A stretch of 64,000 bases of DNA, from positions 84,492 through 148,491 of the forward strand of contig JAQUZB010000003.1 of the NCBI GenBank assembly GCA_028691535.1. The letters run 5' to 3'. The position numbers were made by a program, and so were the translations under genes. The notes beneath the pieces were generated by a model that ran no database searches, had not been told where the DNA came from, and saw nothing but the letters and a program-made list of their open reading frames with translations. This DNA comes from Candidatus Altimarinota bacterium. Lineage in GTDB: Bacteria > Patescibacteriota > Gracilibacteria > BD1-5 > UBA6164. Position 1 is the stretch's first letter. Each line of letters begins with the position of its first letter. Of this stretch, positions 22,637 through 34,151 are shown piece after piece.

Positions 22637-22661
22637 TACTATGTATTACAAGGTAATAGTA
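22637..22661. promoter_or_regulatory. Probable PadR operator palindrome
   Basis: Nested dyads: TACTAT at 22637-22642 pairs with ATAGTA at 22656-22661, and TATTAC-AAG-GTAATA spans 22644-22658. The site is 11-35 bp upstream of the padR start, where a repressor would block the promoter. Assignment as PadR operator is by position and symmetry only. Confidence 0.55.
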
Positions 22662-22747
22662 TTTTAAATAATTATTTTGTCAATAAATTTAGTTTAAAAA
22701 GAAAAAATCATTAATATATTGTTATTATATTTGTTAATATTTTTTAT

Positions 22748-23062
22748 ATGGATCAAATAAATGAAGAAATACAAGAAAAGCCAAAATTTAATACTAAAAA
22801 ATTTATATTTATCTCCTTTATGGTAGATTTATTGATTTTTTATTTTGCATATATGTGGTATGTAGATAATCAAGAGAAAAAAGAGCCAGTTATAGAAAAC
22901 ACTAGCATAAATACAAATTACAAAATTGTAGAAATATTGGATGTTTCATGTAATATAGATAGTGATTGTGAAACTCCAATGGATTATTTAATTCGTTCAT
23001 CTTGTCCATATACTTCGAAGTGTTTAGAAAATAAATGCAATGTGATTTGTCCTGAGTTTTAA
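22748..23062 (+). CDS. Membrane-anchored Cys-rich protein, 104 aa
   Basis: One TM helix at about 20-40 (FIFISFMVDLLIFYFAYM) follows a short charged N-terminus. The outer part contains six Cys in CNIDSDCETP, SSCPYTSKC and NKCNVICPEF, a small disulfide-rich module. It contains no UGA codon. It is divergent from padR with 121 bp between, and 69 bp upstream of the nuclease-like gene. Function unknown. Confidence 0.75.
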   Translation: MDQINEEIQEKPKFNTKKFIFISFMVDLLIFYFAYMWYVDNQEKKEPVIENTSINTNYKIVEILDVSCNIDSDCETPMDYLIRSSCPYTSKCLENKCNVICPEF

Positions 23063-23131
23063 GTGTAAACTAACATTTGACATAAATTACTTTTACTACA
23101 TAATAAAACTAATATAAATAATAAATATTAG

Positions 23132-23719
23132 ATGAGTATTATAAATCAAGCTAGAGCCGTAAGTTGTGAAGTATGAGAAAGTTCAATTATTCACATATTA
23201 TGATCTAGTAGAAGACAAGCAAATAAATGAGCTGATTTATATTTGGATTCTGAAACAAATATAGAAGTAAAATGCAGACAATTTGGGCAACCTGTAAATG
23301 TACTAGTAAATCAATTATTGGAACTAAGAGATAGTGATATATATGCTCTAGTTTATTATAAAATGATTAACTGACATCGTCCTGTTAAAACAATCAAATT
23401 ACACTGAAAAAATACAATAAAAGCATTAACTCATCTGAGAAAAATGATGCAAGTATCTCAAATATACTTATTTCCTCAACCTCAAATGATTGATTTTTAC
23501 GATAACTCAAAAGTCAAAGAAGCAACTATAAGTTCTTCAGGCTTAAAACATAAATGATTATCTGTAACTAAAGCATTTGAGATGTATGAAAAAACTAAAA
23601 AAGAAAAAGCTATTTTTGATACACCAATAGAATTTCAAGATAGTTTAGATGTTCAAACACATGCTATATGAGAAAAAGTAGTAGAAGTTTTGCTTTCTAG
23701 ATGATATAAAGCAAAATAA
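23132..23719 (+). CDS. Possible PD-(D/E)xK nuclease-fold protein
   Basis: 195 aa, no TM helix. The segment NKGADLYLDSETNIEVKC (about 37-54) has Asp followed, after a strand-sized gap, by Glu-x-Lys. This is the pattern of the PD-(D/E)xK nuclease core, and a Glu in helix 1 (EVGESS) fits the first motif. The rest is not recognised. It may act on DNA as a Holliday-junction or restriction-type enzyme, but this rests on a short motif. No methyltransferase or restriction partner is adjacent. It has its own strong terminator. Confidence 0.7.
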
Positions 23720-23748
23720 AAAACTATGAACCTTCGGTTCATAGTTTT
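23720..23748. terminator. Terminator
   Basis: Stem ACTATGAACC with loop TTC and GGTTCATAGT, with A- and T-tracts on both sides. It separates the nuclease-like gene from the convergent 190-aa gene. Confidence 0.9.
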
Positions 23749-23764
23749 TTATTTTGTAAAGCTT

Positions 23765-24337
23765 TTATTTTCAAATATGTAGATTTAATTCTTTATTTTT
23801 TTCTTTTAACTTAGCTTCCAATTCTTTTATAATATTAATTGTTTCAATAATACGATTTCATAGTTCTTCAATACTTACTCATGACATATTATTATATTCT
23901 TTTCTAATAAAAAAAATTGATTGCCATAATATAAACATATTTATTCAATGCTTTTGTTCCAAAAAAGTTATTTCAACTCAAAGTCTTTCAATTAAATCTG
24001 GGTAAATTATATCACTAATAGGTTCATTATCAAGATTAGTAATAATTTTTTCAGAAAATTTTTTTTCTAATATATTTTCTACTCTAATATTTAAAGTACA
24101 CATGTTGATTAAAATTCATAAATCAACCATGCTTTGTCAAAAAGCTAAAAGTAATGGATAAAAATTATCATCTAATTTTTCTTCTTCACTTAATTTTGCT
24201 ATTTTTTCAACTAATGCTCAGATATTTTCTCTAGCAACTAATTCTTTTTGCCGTAAAATCAATTCTGTTTTTTTAAAATCTTCTTGAGAAATTTGTCAGT
24301 CAATACCAGATAAAGCTGGATCAAATGAATCAGGCAT
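23765..24337 (-). CDS. Hypothetical coiled-coil protein, 190 aa
   Basis: No signal peptide is seen. It is mostly helical with heptad-like Leu/Ile spacing, especially at the C-terminus (IIETINIIKELEAKLKEKN), and about ten UGA-coded glycines. It is not recognised as any family. It lies 59 bp downstream of the papain-like gene on the same strand and may be part of that transcription unit. Confidence 0.7.
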
Positions 24338-24396
24338 AGTATTTTAAATTAAAAATTATTTTAAAGGATTATAAAATAATTTTAATTATTGTCAAA

Positions 24397-25452
24397 TTAT
24401 ATAAATACAATTATTTCAATAATATCACTTTTCCTTCTATAATTGCTTATAGGAACTATATATTTATGACTAAATGGGTCTATAACAAACCAATCCTCAT
24501 TTTCTCTAAATGCAAATGCTCTATGTCAAAATTGTTTATGTTTTCTAGAATTCATAAATACATCTGCTATCTTATATTGTTCTGGAATACTTCAAAAACT
24601 CTTAAATCTAGCTTGTTTTTTTGGGTAAAGTTTCAAAGAATGTAATGCAGAATCTCATCTAGTAAATGGTTTACCTATTTTTTCTCAAAGTACTCTTGCT
24701 ACTTGAGAGCATTGTGGCATCTCGTCTTTTACGATAGAATTTGGAAATACAAAATCACTTGGTAATATACTTTTTCAAAAAGAGAATTCGCTTGAATTTT
24801 CTATTGGCAACATCTCAACAAAATCTCAATGATTTATTTTCAAAAATCTAGGAGTTGGTTTTCAATTGTATGTGTACTCCCTACATCATTCGTTGTCATA
24901 AACTCAATATGATCAGTTTATAACCAAAGTACCATTTTCAGGTGAGATAATATCAAAAGGTTCAAGTGGTTTCTTAATATTTTTTGGAAAAACTACCCTA
25001 AATGTCCTATTTATAAGTAAAATAGGTTCTCTAAAAGGATGTTTTGTTTGAAAAAAAATATCTTTTCAAGTCATAGTATCCAAAGACATACTATTTGCTG
25101 GTTTTTGCAAATTATGGTGAATATACAAATGATAATAACCTATACGAAGTAAATGTGGTTCAAATTCAGTATTTATAAAGTGATTGTAAGCATCTGGTAA
25201 TACTTGTTTTATAAGAGACAATAATTCACTTTTTTGTGTTTCTAGAAGAGATGACAAAACTTGTTCTTGGTATTCTTCTGTTTTTGAAATAAAATCAAGT
25301 TCTATTTCTGGCAATTTTATTATACTTTTTACTTTTGAATGTACTCAATTTGAAACAAGTCAAAAAAGAGCTCAAACTATAAGTGAGCGTCTTTTAAAAT
25401 CTATATTTTCTTGTTCTAAATTTTCTGTTATTGTATCAGTTTTTTTATCCAT
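24397..25452 (-). CDS. Membrane-anchored protein with papain-like (NlpC/P60- or CHAP-like) C-terminal domain
   Basis: 351 aa. A short hydrophobic segment near 25-42 is followed by a helical part, then a domain with EMPQCSQVARVLGEK (about 250), FGHRAFAFRENEDWFVIDPF (about 315-335). Cys on a helix start, then His and Asp on strands, is the order of papain-like amidases and of NlpC/P60 and CHAP enzymes. No close family is recognised. It is 11 bp downstream of the DUF4105 gene, itself a Cys/His fold, so the two may act together on envelope substrates (inference). Confidence 0.7.
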
Positions 25453-25463
25453 ATTTACTTATT

Positions 25464-26348
25464 TTATTTTCTCTCCTTTCTTATTGCTTTAGAATAATCT
25501 TTACTATCAGCATATTTTTCTGATAATTCATTTATCTTGTAATATTCTCTTGCTTCTTCTAAAGGTAAACTTGTATCAATAAGTCATAACTCATATATAT
25601 TTTCATCACTATGAGATGGTAGAAATGTATTGATTGACCATGATATTTTTTCTTTATTTGTAATTTCTCTTATAACATTTACATGTTCATAAATATTTGT
25701 TGTACAATTATTGAAAATTGTATTATAAAATTCTGGTTCTTTTGTAAGTTTATCAGCTCTTTCTAGCATTGATACAAATAATTTTGAAATATTTTCTTTT
25801 GATGTTTTTATTGGATACATTATAACATCGTCTTTTCTATAATTTGCTCTTAATTTAATGAAATCAGTTTCATCTCACAACATATAAACCAATTCATATT
25901 GGTTTACTAATCATTTAAATGCACTAAAACTTTCTCATACTTCTTTTCTTATTTCAGCTGAAACTACAAGATATTTACCATCAGAAAATCAGAAAGAAAG
26001 CATAGTATGTGCTGGTCAATCAAATTCTGAAAAAGGTTCTATAATATAATAAAGTGATTCTATCTTATCTAAGTCATAATTTTCATCATAAACCAAAGCT
26101 TTATAATCTGTAGTTGAGTTATATTCAAAACTTCTTAAATCGTTGATTATAATTAAATTTCAAGAAAAATTAATAGTTGGTAATATTGTTTGATCAAAAT
26201 TCCATTCCTTATCTAAACTAGGAATTTGATATGAATTGTATGTATAAATCATTGCTAAAGCTGGTATAGAAATTACTAAAAGTAATTTTAAAAAAAGCTT
26301 TAGAAAATTTAAAAAAAATCTAATTAAACTAAGTAAAAAATTAATCAT
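25464..26348 (-). CDS. DUF4105 (Lnb N-terminal periplasmic) domain protein
   Basis: 294 aa. A TM helix (about 3-38) anchors a domain with HTMLSFGFSDGKYLVVSAEI, NQYELVYMLGDETD, LRANYRKDDV and EFYNTIFNNCTTNIYEHVN, all typical of DUF4105. The Cys in NNCTTN and the upstream His are the conserved pair of this papain-like fold. Family members act outside the cytoplasmic membrane, perhaps on lipids or wall. I chose ATG 26348; a TTG 42 bp upstream is possible. It follows the 140-aa gene after 28 bp. Confidence 0.88.
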
Positions 26349-26376
26349 ATTTTTATAATTTATATAATAATAAGTT

Positions 26377-26799
26377 TTAATATTCTTCAATTATATTTAC
26401 AAGCATCTTAATAAATGCTTTAACAATCTTATCATGATCAGTAATTGCAAATTTTCATAAATCATAAACCTTTGTTTTTTTAGATATTTCTGAACTCAAA
26501 AATTGTGGATCTATATAACCAAATTTTGCATCAACATTGTTATATGCAAAATTACAAGTTATAAGTTTTTCTATAAGTTCAACCTTGTCATTTACTTTTA
26601 TTTTAATACTTGTATTTCAGAAATTTAAGTATTCTATACCAAATTTTGGAACAACTTCTTTTTCAATTGCAATCTCCACTTTTCATATCAAAGCTTCCAT
26701 TTCAGCATCAAAATCACCATTAAACATAACTCTTGATCTTACTGGTTGTATTTGACTTTCTCTAAGTTTTTTAACTTGTTCTTCTATAAATTTACTCAT
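26377..26799 (-). CDS. Hypothetical protein, 140 aa
   Basis: A soluble mixed alpha/beta protein with no signal, TM helix or clear motif. The C-terminus is helical (HDKIVKAFIKMLVNIIEEY). It contains three UGA codons. It is the first gene of the unit leading to the DUF4105 and papain-like proteins, and 121 bp downstream of the MATE gene, whose terminator separates them. Function unknown. Confidence 0.7.
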
Positions 26800-26890
26800 T
26801 TAAAATTTAATTATCTTTATTTAAAATATTGTTTACAATGACATTATAATTATTTTTGTTATATTTTAAAATTTTTATGATTTTTAATAA

Positions 26891-26920
26891 AAAAAGAAAG
26901 TAATAAATTACTATCTTTTT
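26891..26920 (-). terminator. Terminator of the MATE gene
   Basis: Imperfect stem AAAGA(A/T)AGTAAT with loop AA directly after the MATE stop, followed on the minus strand by a T-run. Confidence 0.7.
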
Positions 26921-28336
26921 TTATGCTTCAATAACAGCATCTTCATATATTTTTTCTTTTATTTTTTCATCAGGTGAAATCAAAGAAGTTTTTTTCCAAT
27001 CTCATTTAAAAAATACTAATAAACTTATAATTGTCATAATTATATTTGTAATAAGCATAGAATACCAGATTCAATCTAATCATAAACTTGTATGTTTTGA
27101 CAAGATATATGCAATTGGAAATTGGATTACCCATTGAGAGACTAATGTCAAAATTAGGCTTGTATTCATGTTTCATGATGCACGAAATACTCAATTAACA
27201 GCCATTTGTATTCAAATTAAACCAAATGAAAGTGAAACTATATTCAATAAATGTGCTCATCATTTTATAATATCCTCTTCTCATGGAACGAAAAAAGAAA
27301 TCAAATATGGTGAAAGAAAATATGTAACAATACCTATAAATGATAATAACAAAAATGAAATAATGAAACTAACTTTTGATATTTCATCTGCTCTAGTTAT
27401 ATTTTTTGCTCAAAGATTTTGTCATACTAATACTGAAGTTGACATAGATAATCAAAGTCAAAAAATCATTATCAATTGCATAATATTTCAACCAGCTCAA
27501 TATGAAGCAATAGCCAATGTTCAGAAACTAGTAATAAGAAAAGTCATAATAACCATTCATAAACTACGAGCTGACATTTCTATTGATGATGGTAATCATA
27601 GGAAAAATGCTTTTTTAATATATACAAAATCAGGTTTAAAATCTGACATTTTCAAGATAATTCAATACTTCCCTTTAAGTAATATTAAAAATCAAATAAA
27701 ACTCGCTAAAGCTTGAGTAAATAAAGTAGCCATAGCCGCTCATGAAACTCACATTCATTCAAAAGATCAAAATCAAAATATAAAAAATGGATCTAAAAAT
27801 AAATTTAATAAAACAGTTCAAAGTATAATCTTAAATGGCATTTTAACTTCTCATAATCATCTCATAATTGATTGAAACATAGAGAAACCAAAAACAAATA
27901 TCATTCAAATAAAAGATATTCTTAAAAAATTTAATGCATCATTAAAAACATTATCAGTAACTCACATTAAATGAAGAAGATTTGGTGAAAAAACATATCA
28001 AATTACTCATATAATAATTGATAATACAGTTATCATTAATAGAGTTTGTGCTGCAACATGATTAACCATTTTGAAATTTTTTGCTCAAACATATTGCGCT
28101 ATAAATGTTGTTCATGCAACTGCAAATCAAGCTCAAAGTGAAATCATGAAAAAAGTTATAGGAAAACTTACAGATACAGAAGCAACCGCATCTCATCCTA
28201 ATCTTCAAACCCAAAATGCATCAGTTAATTGATATGCACTTTGTAATAAATTTGTTAAAAGAATTGGTATAGCAAGAGTAATAATTGATTTTACTATTGG
28301 TCAATTCAAAGAAATATCTAGATTTTTATTTTTCAT
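26921..28336 (-). CDS. MATE family efflux transporter
   Basis: 471 aa, twelve TM helices. The N-terminal lobe has PILLTNLLQSAYQLTDAFWV, the usual MATE opening, with a similar pattern in the second lobe (PSSIEMSARSLGM). The length is normal. It exports cationic drugs or metabolites using a Na+ or H+ gradient. UGA codons are very frequent, at least 35, all in helix glycines. It is monocistronic between a terminator and a 133-bp spacer. A long antisense frame at 27168-27716 is a by-product of TCA complements to UGA. Confidence 0.93.
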
Positions 28337-28469
28337 GTTTTTTAGTTAAATTTAATGATATGGTATTATATTTAAAATAATTAGAAACTCAATCAGAAAT
28401 ATATAAATAAATATTGATAATAAAATTAAAAGTAATATAATTTACATTTATATTATTAATATAATAAAT

Positions 28470-29099
28470 ATGGAAAAAGAAAATAAATTCATTGTTATCA
28501 TTATTTTAGTAATTTTAATTATAGTATTTGGTTTTTATTATTTATCAGGACAAAAACCAGTAGAAAATACTAACATAGTTGATAATTTAAATCAAGATAT
28601 AGTTCCAAATCAAGAAAATCCAGTAGTTCAAGAAGATGAAACTATTGCATGGAATGTTTTAAATGATTCAAAAACATGATTTGAAGTAAAATATCCAAGT
28701 GATTTTTTTGATAAATGACATGAACCAAAAGTCTTAGTTTGAGAATGTAATTATGAATGATTTCCAAAAATTTGTCCTAACATTGACACAATAGTTAGTG
28801 ATTTACCAGGAAATACATCTACAGGAAAAGTAGTTATAAATCAAGTTGATTATTGTTTACAACAATATCAAGATGCTGCAATGTGACATACATATAGTTA
28901 TAGTTATTATACAACTGTTGTAGATAATAAATGTGATGTTGTTTCTATAGTAACAAGTCAAACAAATTGTGATTTTTACTTACCACTTGAAGATTGAAAT
29001 ACAGAACAAAAAGATAATTACGACAAATGTATTATAAAAAATGAAAATCAACCAAAAACACTAGATAAAATATTAAGTACGTTCAAATTTATAAAATAA
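28470..29099 (+). CDS. Membrane-anchored PsbP-like extracytoplasmic protein
   Basis: 209 aa. An N-terminal TM anchor (about 7-26) is followed by an acidic linker and a domain starting TGFEVKYPSDFF and ending LDKILSTFKFIK, the shape of PsbP-like domains common in candidate-phyla bacteria. It has five Cys. A similar lipoprotein occurs at 38289-38846. The start is ataaatATG with no SD. It is a single-gene unit with its own terminator; the ligand or partner is unknown. Confidence 0.78.
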
Positions 29100-29102
29100 A
29101 TA

Positions 29103-29135
29103 AAAAATACTCCTGAGTTTTTAGGAGTATTTTTT
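29103..29135. terminator. Terminator
   Basis: Stem AATACTCCT with loop GAGTTTTT and AGGAGTATT, flanked by A- and T-tracts. It ends the PsbP-like gene. Confidence 0.85.
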
Positions 29136-29232
29136 ATTTATTTTATATTCATAGATTCTGAATTTACTGTCTACTTTATACTTTGTATCAGAAAAATAAT
29201 TCATATTTTCATTATTTATTAGATTAATTTTA

Positions 29233-29754
29233 TTATTTAATATATTTACTCAAAATATACCCAAAAACAAAACCTAAAACATTTAACAAGATATCATCGA
29301 TATCAGTAACCTTATAACTAAATCACAATAACAAAGAAATCAAACATTGAAGTAATTCAATACTTAAAGAAGATAAGATTCAGATTAATAAAGCATTTTT
29401 AAAAGAATTCTTACCTTTCAAAATAAGTGGTATGAGAAATCACATAGGAATAAAAAGTATAATATTTCCTACAATTTGTTTCATTTTTATTGCAATACTT
29501 AAATTATCATTAAACATGATATCAAAAATTGATTCAAATGGTATGAAGTTATTATTTCCTCAATAAATTCAGATTTCTTTTAATCATTGAATAGGAATTG
29601 GAAAAATAGTTACTGCAATAATTGAAATTACATAAAAATAAAAAAGTGATTTCAATATAATCTTATTTAAGCTTATTTTTTTCCATATTAAAACGATTAG
29701 AAAAACAATATAAATCGGAATTGAAATAATAAAAAGAAATTCGTAATCTAACAT
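29233..29754 (-). CDS. VanZ-like membrane protein
   Basis: 173 aa, five predicted TM helices. VanZ motifs are present: NFIPFESIFDIMFN, NIILFIPMGFLIPL, and SSLSIELLQCL followed by TDIDDILLNVLGFVFGY. VanZ proteins raise teicoplanin tolerance by an unclear envelope mechanism. It is 24 bp downstream of the MEMO-CapA lipoprotein gene and probably co-transcribed with it. Confidence 0.92.
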
Positions 29755-29778
29755 ATTTGAAATTTTTAATGGTTATTT

Positions 29779-31548
29779 TTATTTAAAACTATCACAATCA
29801 ATCATATAACTTTTACTATCTCTTTCAAATTCAAGTAAATTATATTTTACTCACGTATCGTTTATCAAAAATTCTACTCAATATCATTTTAGAGTTTCCT
29901 CAAAAGGTTGGTCAAAGATAAAATTTCATAAACTATAAAATATTGGAACTCATTTATAAACTTCATATTCTTGAACTACGTGAGGATGATGTCAGATTAT
30001 AAATTTGGCTCAAGAATCTACAAAAAGTTTGGCAATTTTTTTCTGTCTGTCATTTGAAGTTGAAACATATTCAAATCACCAATGAATATTTACGATAACT
30101 ATATATCACTCTAGAGTTAATTGTTTTATTTTTTCTGCTTTTGTATTTTCATCAATTTGTGCTCAAATATCATTGAATCAAACAAACGCAATCTTTGTTC
30201 AGTTTACTTCTTTTTTTAAAATATTTTCCTCTTTTCATCTTCAATCTCAAAAATATCACAATTTATTTTCATCTAAATATTTTTTTGTAGCAACATATCA
30301 AGTCTCTCAACAATCGTAAATATGATTATTAGCAATATTAAAAACATTGAATCATATATCTATAAAATTTTGTAAATATTTTGGATCAGTTTGAAAAACT
30401 ATAGATTTATTAGATTTTACACATTCATCTTTAATTCAAACAGAAGTTTCAAGATTTGCTCAAACAAGATCAAAAGAATAAAGTAATCTATTTTGCCAAA
30501 ATTCTGGTGTTCTTGATAAATCTTTATTTGAATAAAAACATTTTAAATATTCTGATTGTGGAGATGAACTCTTATAAGTAAATCCACGAGTAAAATGTGC
30601 ATCTCAAAAAAATATTCATGAAACTTCATTTTGATTTAGATTTCAAGTGCTAGTATTTTCAAATTTTGAATAAAGATAAGAACCTGAAAAAGCATTTTCA
30701 TACGATAAATTTCAAGAACTAGTAAATTCTCAATAAATATGAGTCGTATTTTCATAATTTGAATTAATCTTTAATTTTGAATCAACTGAAGTTCTGTTAT
30801 ATAAATCAAAATAAGATTTTTTATCATCTTTTGCTAAATTTTTCTCTAAATATAAACAATTTGGACAATCTACTTCTAGCTTTGAATCGACATCTCAATT
30901 TAAATAATTTAAAGTATTCAAATCATGAAAAACAGCAATTTTTTCATTTACATGATGAGAAAAATCTACAGAAGCAATAAAAAGAGTTTTTCATATAAAA
31001 TTATATGATTCTAGTTTTTGTTTTAACTCAAGTAAACTACCAGAATAGTTAGTATTTAAAACAATTCAATAAATATCTGTTTCAGGAAAATATTTATTTA
31101 TAAAACTAAAATGATTTCATATAGATTTTTCAGTTGTTTCTATAAAATCTCCTTTTTTTTCAAATGTTGAAATAAAATTTTCACTAGCAAAAAAATCTAG
31201 TTTTTTACCATTTACGCAATCCAAATTTTGACCTTGGAAACAGTATTTTCAATCTTCTAAAAATCACGAATCTCAATCTGATGTAATATTATTTGATCAA
31301 ATTAAAACTATATTATCAAATCCTTCATATTTATATTTTAACACTTTATAATATTTATCAATATCTTCATTTACAAGATTATTGTGAGCAATTACTGTAT
31401 AAATATTTATTTTTTCTTTTATAAGTTTTTTAATAATTTCAGTATTTGAATTATTTATTTGAGAAGAAACCAAAAGAACATCTTGTTTAGAGCAAGATGT
31501 TAAAAATAATAAAATTATTAATAAATATCATTTAAATAATTTTTTCAT
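29779..31548 (-). CDS. MEMO-like / CapA-like fusion lipoprotein
   Basis: 589 aa. The signal peptide ends in a lipobox near LFLTSCSKQ. Residues 25-270 resemble the MEMO (AmmeMemoRadiSam system B) domain, with VIAHNNLV and IASVDFSHHVNE. Residues 320-570 are a CapA/PgsA-type metallophosphatase-fold domain: FFGDAHFTRGF, DLVGANLETSV, FNVFNIANNHIYDCGE, IIGHHPHVVQ and FYSLGNFIFDQ. CapA proteins take part in poly-glutamate or capsule handling. The fusion with MEMO is unusual. It is the first gene of a unit with vanZ and starts 63 bp after the photolyase stop. Confidence 0.88.
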
Positions 31549-31611
31549 ATTTATTTATTTAAAAAATAAAAATATTAATTATAAAATATTTCGAAATTTA
31601 ATAAATTTAAT

Positions 31612-32931
31612 TTATCCTTTTTTATACTCTTCCCTAGCCAATTTTTGCGCATCTTTATGATTAACAATCAAATCAATATAATTTAATTTAAAATCAAGAG
31701 GATTATGAATTGATTTTATATCTTCGTTTGATAATTGTGGTAAATACTTTTTTATAAATTTTGTTTGTTTATCAAACTTTTCTGATTGAAGTATTGGACT
31801 AAAAATTCTCAAAGGTTTTGGATCAGCTCAAACTGAAGCAGACCATTGCCAATTTCAAAAATTTACATTTTCATCATAATCAAGAAGGTGTTTTTTGAAA
31901 AACTTTTCTCACAATCTCCAATCTATAAGTAAATCTTTAGTCAAAAAACTTGCAACTATCATACGAGCTCTTCAATGCATCCAATTTGTCTCAACTAATT
32001 GTTTCATTGCAGCATCAACAATTGGATATCAAGTTTCTCAATCACACCATTTTTTAAATAATATTTCATCATTTTTCCAAGCAATATTTCTTCTTTTTTC
32101 TTGAAATTCTAATTTTTTTGTAAAAGGAAAATAATAATCTATATGCTGCCAAAATTCTCTCCAAGCAAGTTCACTAACATAAATTTGAGATTTCTCGGAT
32201 ACTTTTAAATAAATTTCTCTAACAGAAAAAATTCAAAATCTTAAATAAACTGATAATCTAGAAGTTCAGTCTTTATCTAAATCATTTCTAAAATCTTCAT
32301 AGTGGAAATAATCAAAATCATCTAATCTTTTTTTTCAAAAAACTAGTGTAAAATAAGGATGGTTTTCTCAAATAATTAGTTCATCTAAAAATTTATTTAT
32401 TTCAAAATCATTTTCTAATTGATTAATTTTTCAAGGTTTTTCTAAAACAATTTCTTTTTCTAAAAGTTTTTTTTGCCAAAGTTTAAAATATGGTGTAAAA
32501 ACTTTTCTTTGTTCTATTTCATCTGGTTCATTTAATAAATAATCATTTTCACTATAAAATTCTATATTGTTTTTTAAACAATATGACTTAATCTGAAAAT
32601 CTCTATTTTTTCAGTAAGTTCCATATGATTTATTTATAAATATTGAATAAATTTCATATTTTTTACATATTTCAGGGATAATTTTTTCTGGAAAATCATG
32701 ATAAATAGTTAATTTTCATCCAATTTCTTTTAAATCTTCATCAAGTTTTAAAAGAGCTTCTTTTATAAAAAGAAACTTTTTATCTCATAAACCTAAAAAA
32801 TCAGGAATTAGATTTTTATCAAGAATAAAAATAGTAACAAGATTTTTGCTATTTTTAATGGCTTTAATTAGTCATTTATTATCAAAAGTTCTTAAATCTT
32901 GTCTAAACCAAAAAATTGAATTATTATGCAT
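31612..32931 (-). CDS. phr: Deoxyribodipyrimidine photolyase
   Basis: 439 aa. The N-terminal chromophore domain starts SIFWFRQDLRTFDNKGL. The FAD domain has TSRLSVYLRFGIFS, ELAWREFWQH, TGYPIVDAAMKQL, NWMHGRARMIVASFLTKDL and NWQWSASVGADPKP-RIFSP, all photolyase class I motifs. It repairs UV-induced pyrimidine dimers with blue light. It lies at the 3' end of a five-gene operon with DUF1295, DUF2177, TspO and DUF523-DUF1722, an association known from light-induced operons and the E. coli ybgA-phr pair. Confidence 0.96.
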
Positions 32932-32954
32932 TTTAATAGATATATTACTAAATA

Positions 32955-33701
32955 TTAGTTTTTTGGAAACCATGGTATAAATTTATTTGTTTTAGATTTA
33001 TAATCTAACCAATTTTCTTTTTTTTCTTGTCTTTTTTCTTTTAGTGGAACTCAAGATACAAATAATAAAAGAAATGTAATAACTAAAAATCATATAAAAC
33101 TTAGTAAATTAATACTTGCTCAAATTATACTTAATCAAAGCCAAAAAGTACTTTCTCAAAAATAATTAGGATTTCTAGAATATTTATATAATCATCATGT
33201 AAAAACTTTATTTATTTTTCCATATTTGTTTATAAATTGTTTAACTTGAAAATCAGAAACGATCTCTAGTATTAATCATATCGTAGAAATAAAAATACCT
33301 AATATTGTTAAATTTAAATCTAGTTTATCTCAAGAAAATATATAAAAAATAGGTAAAGAAATTACAAACATCAATAACATTTGTAATATAAAAACTTGAA
33401 AAAAACTTCTTAAATAAAAATATTTCCAACTTTTTCTCCATAACTCATATCTAGGATCTTCTTTTTTTTCTTTTAATTTTCTTCTAAATATATAATAACT
33501 TAATCTTAATCACCAAATTGATATCAAAATAAGTATTATTATTTTTTCTATTTCTATATTTGAATTATTTAAAAATAAATAAATAGATATTATTATAAAT
33601 CAAATTCACCAAAAAATATCAACTATAGAATTATCTTTTAATTTTATAGATAATAAAAATAGTATGATATATAATGAAAGAATTAAAATTAATAATTCCA
33701 T
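32955..33701 (-). CDS. DUF1295 membrane protein (steroid-reductase-like fold)
   Basis: 248 aa, about seven TM helices. DUF1295 motifs are DIFWGIGFIIISI, RLSYYIFRRKLKEKKEDPRY, and GLYKYSRNPNYFGEST, the conserved RxPNYxGE-type box of NAD(P)H-dependent lipid or sterol reductases. The substrate is unknown. It ends 23 bp before phr starts, and its start overlaps the DUF2177 stop by one base. Membership of photolyase operons suggests a role in lipid or isoprenoid change under light stress (inference). Confidence 0.92.
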
Positions 33702-34117
33702 TATTTTATTAAATTATAAAAATAAAAACTATTCATTGCTACTAAACTACAAGCAAAAGTTCACCAAGCTATATCAACTAATGTAAATTTTAAAGAATAA
33801 TTGTTTATAAATGTTAAATTTGTTAAGTCATACATTGCATAACTAAAAAATCATAATAATGCTCAATAAAATAATATATCTAAAATATTGTTGTATTTAA
33901 GTGTCACAAAAGTAACAATCATAGCAGATATAATAAACCATGCTAATAATCATGCTGTTAAATTTATTTTTATACTTCAACTATCGTCAACACTTACTAA
34001 ATTTCAAAATTCTCTAACTATAAAATCTTTTGTAACATATCATAACCAAAGATAATCCAATATTAATAGAGTTAAAAATCCCACAAAATAAACTCAAAAT
34101 AATTTAAATGTTTCCAT
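33701..34117 (-). CDS. DUF2177 membrane protein
   Basis: 138 aa, four TM helices. DUF2177 signs are DYLWLGYVTKDFIVREFGNL near the N-terminus, AMYDLTNLTFI and ALVDIAWGTF-like C-terminal segments (here LVDIAWGTFACSL). The function of the family is unknown, but it recurs with photolyase and MerR-type light regulators. It overlaps the DUF1295 start by one base and follows tspO by 34 bp. Confidence 0.9.
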
Positions 34118-34151
34118 ATTTTTTTAATAAAATAATATATTAAATTAGGTT

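Noticed and set aside
27168..27716. 182-codon plus-strand open frame
   Set aside because: It is antisense to the MATE gene, whose many UGA codons appear as TCA on this strand and keep the frame open. The product has no domain.
31612..32931. Animal-type cryptochrome instead of photolyase
   Set aside because: No C-terminal extension is present, and the neighbours match repair operons.
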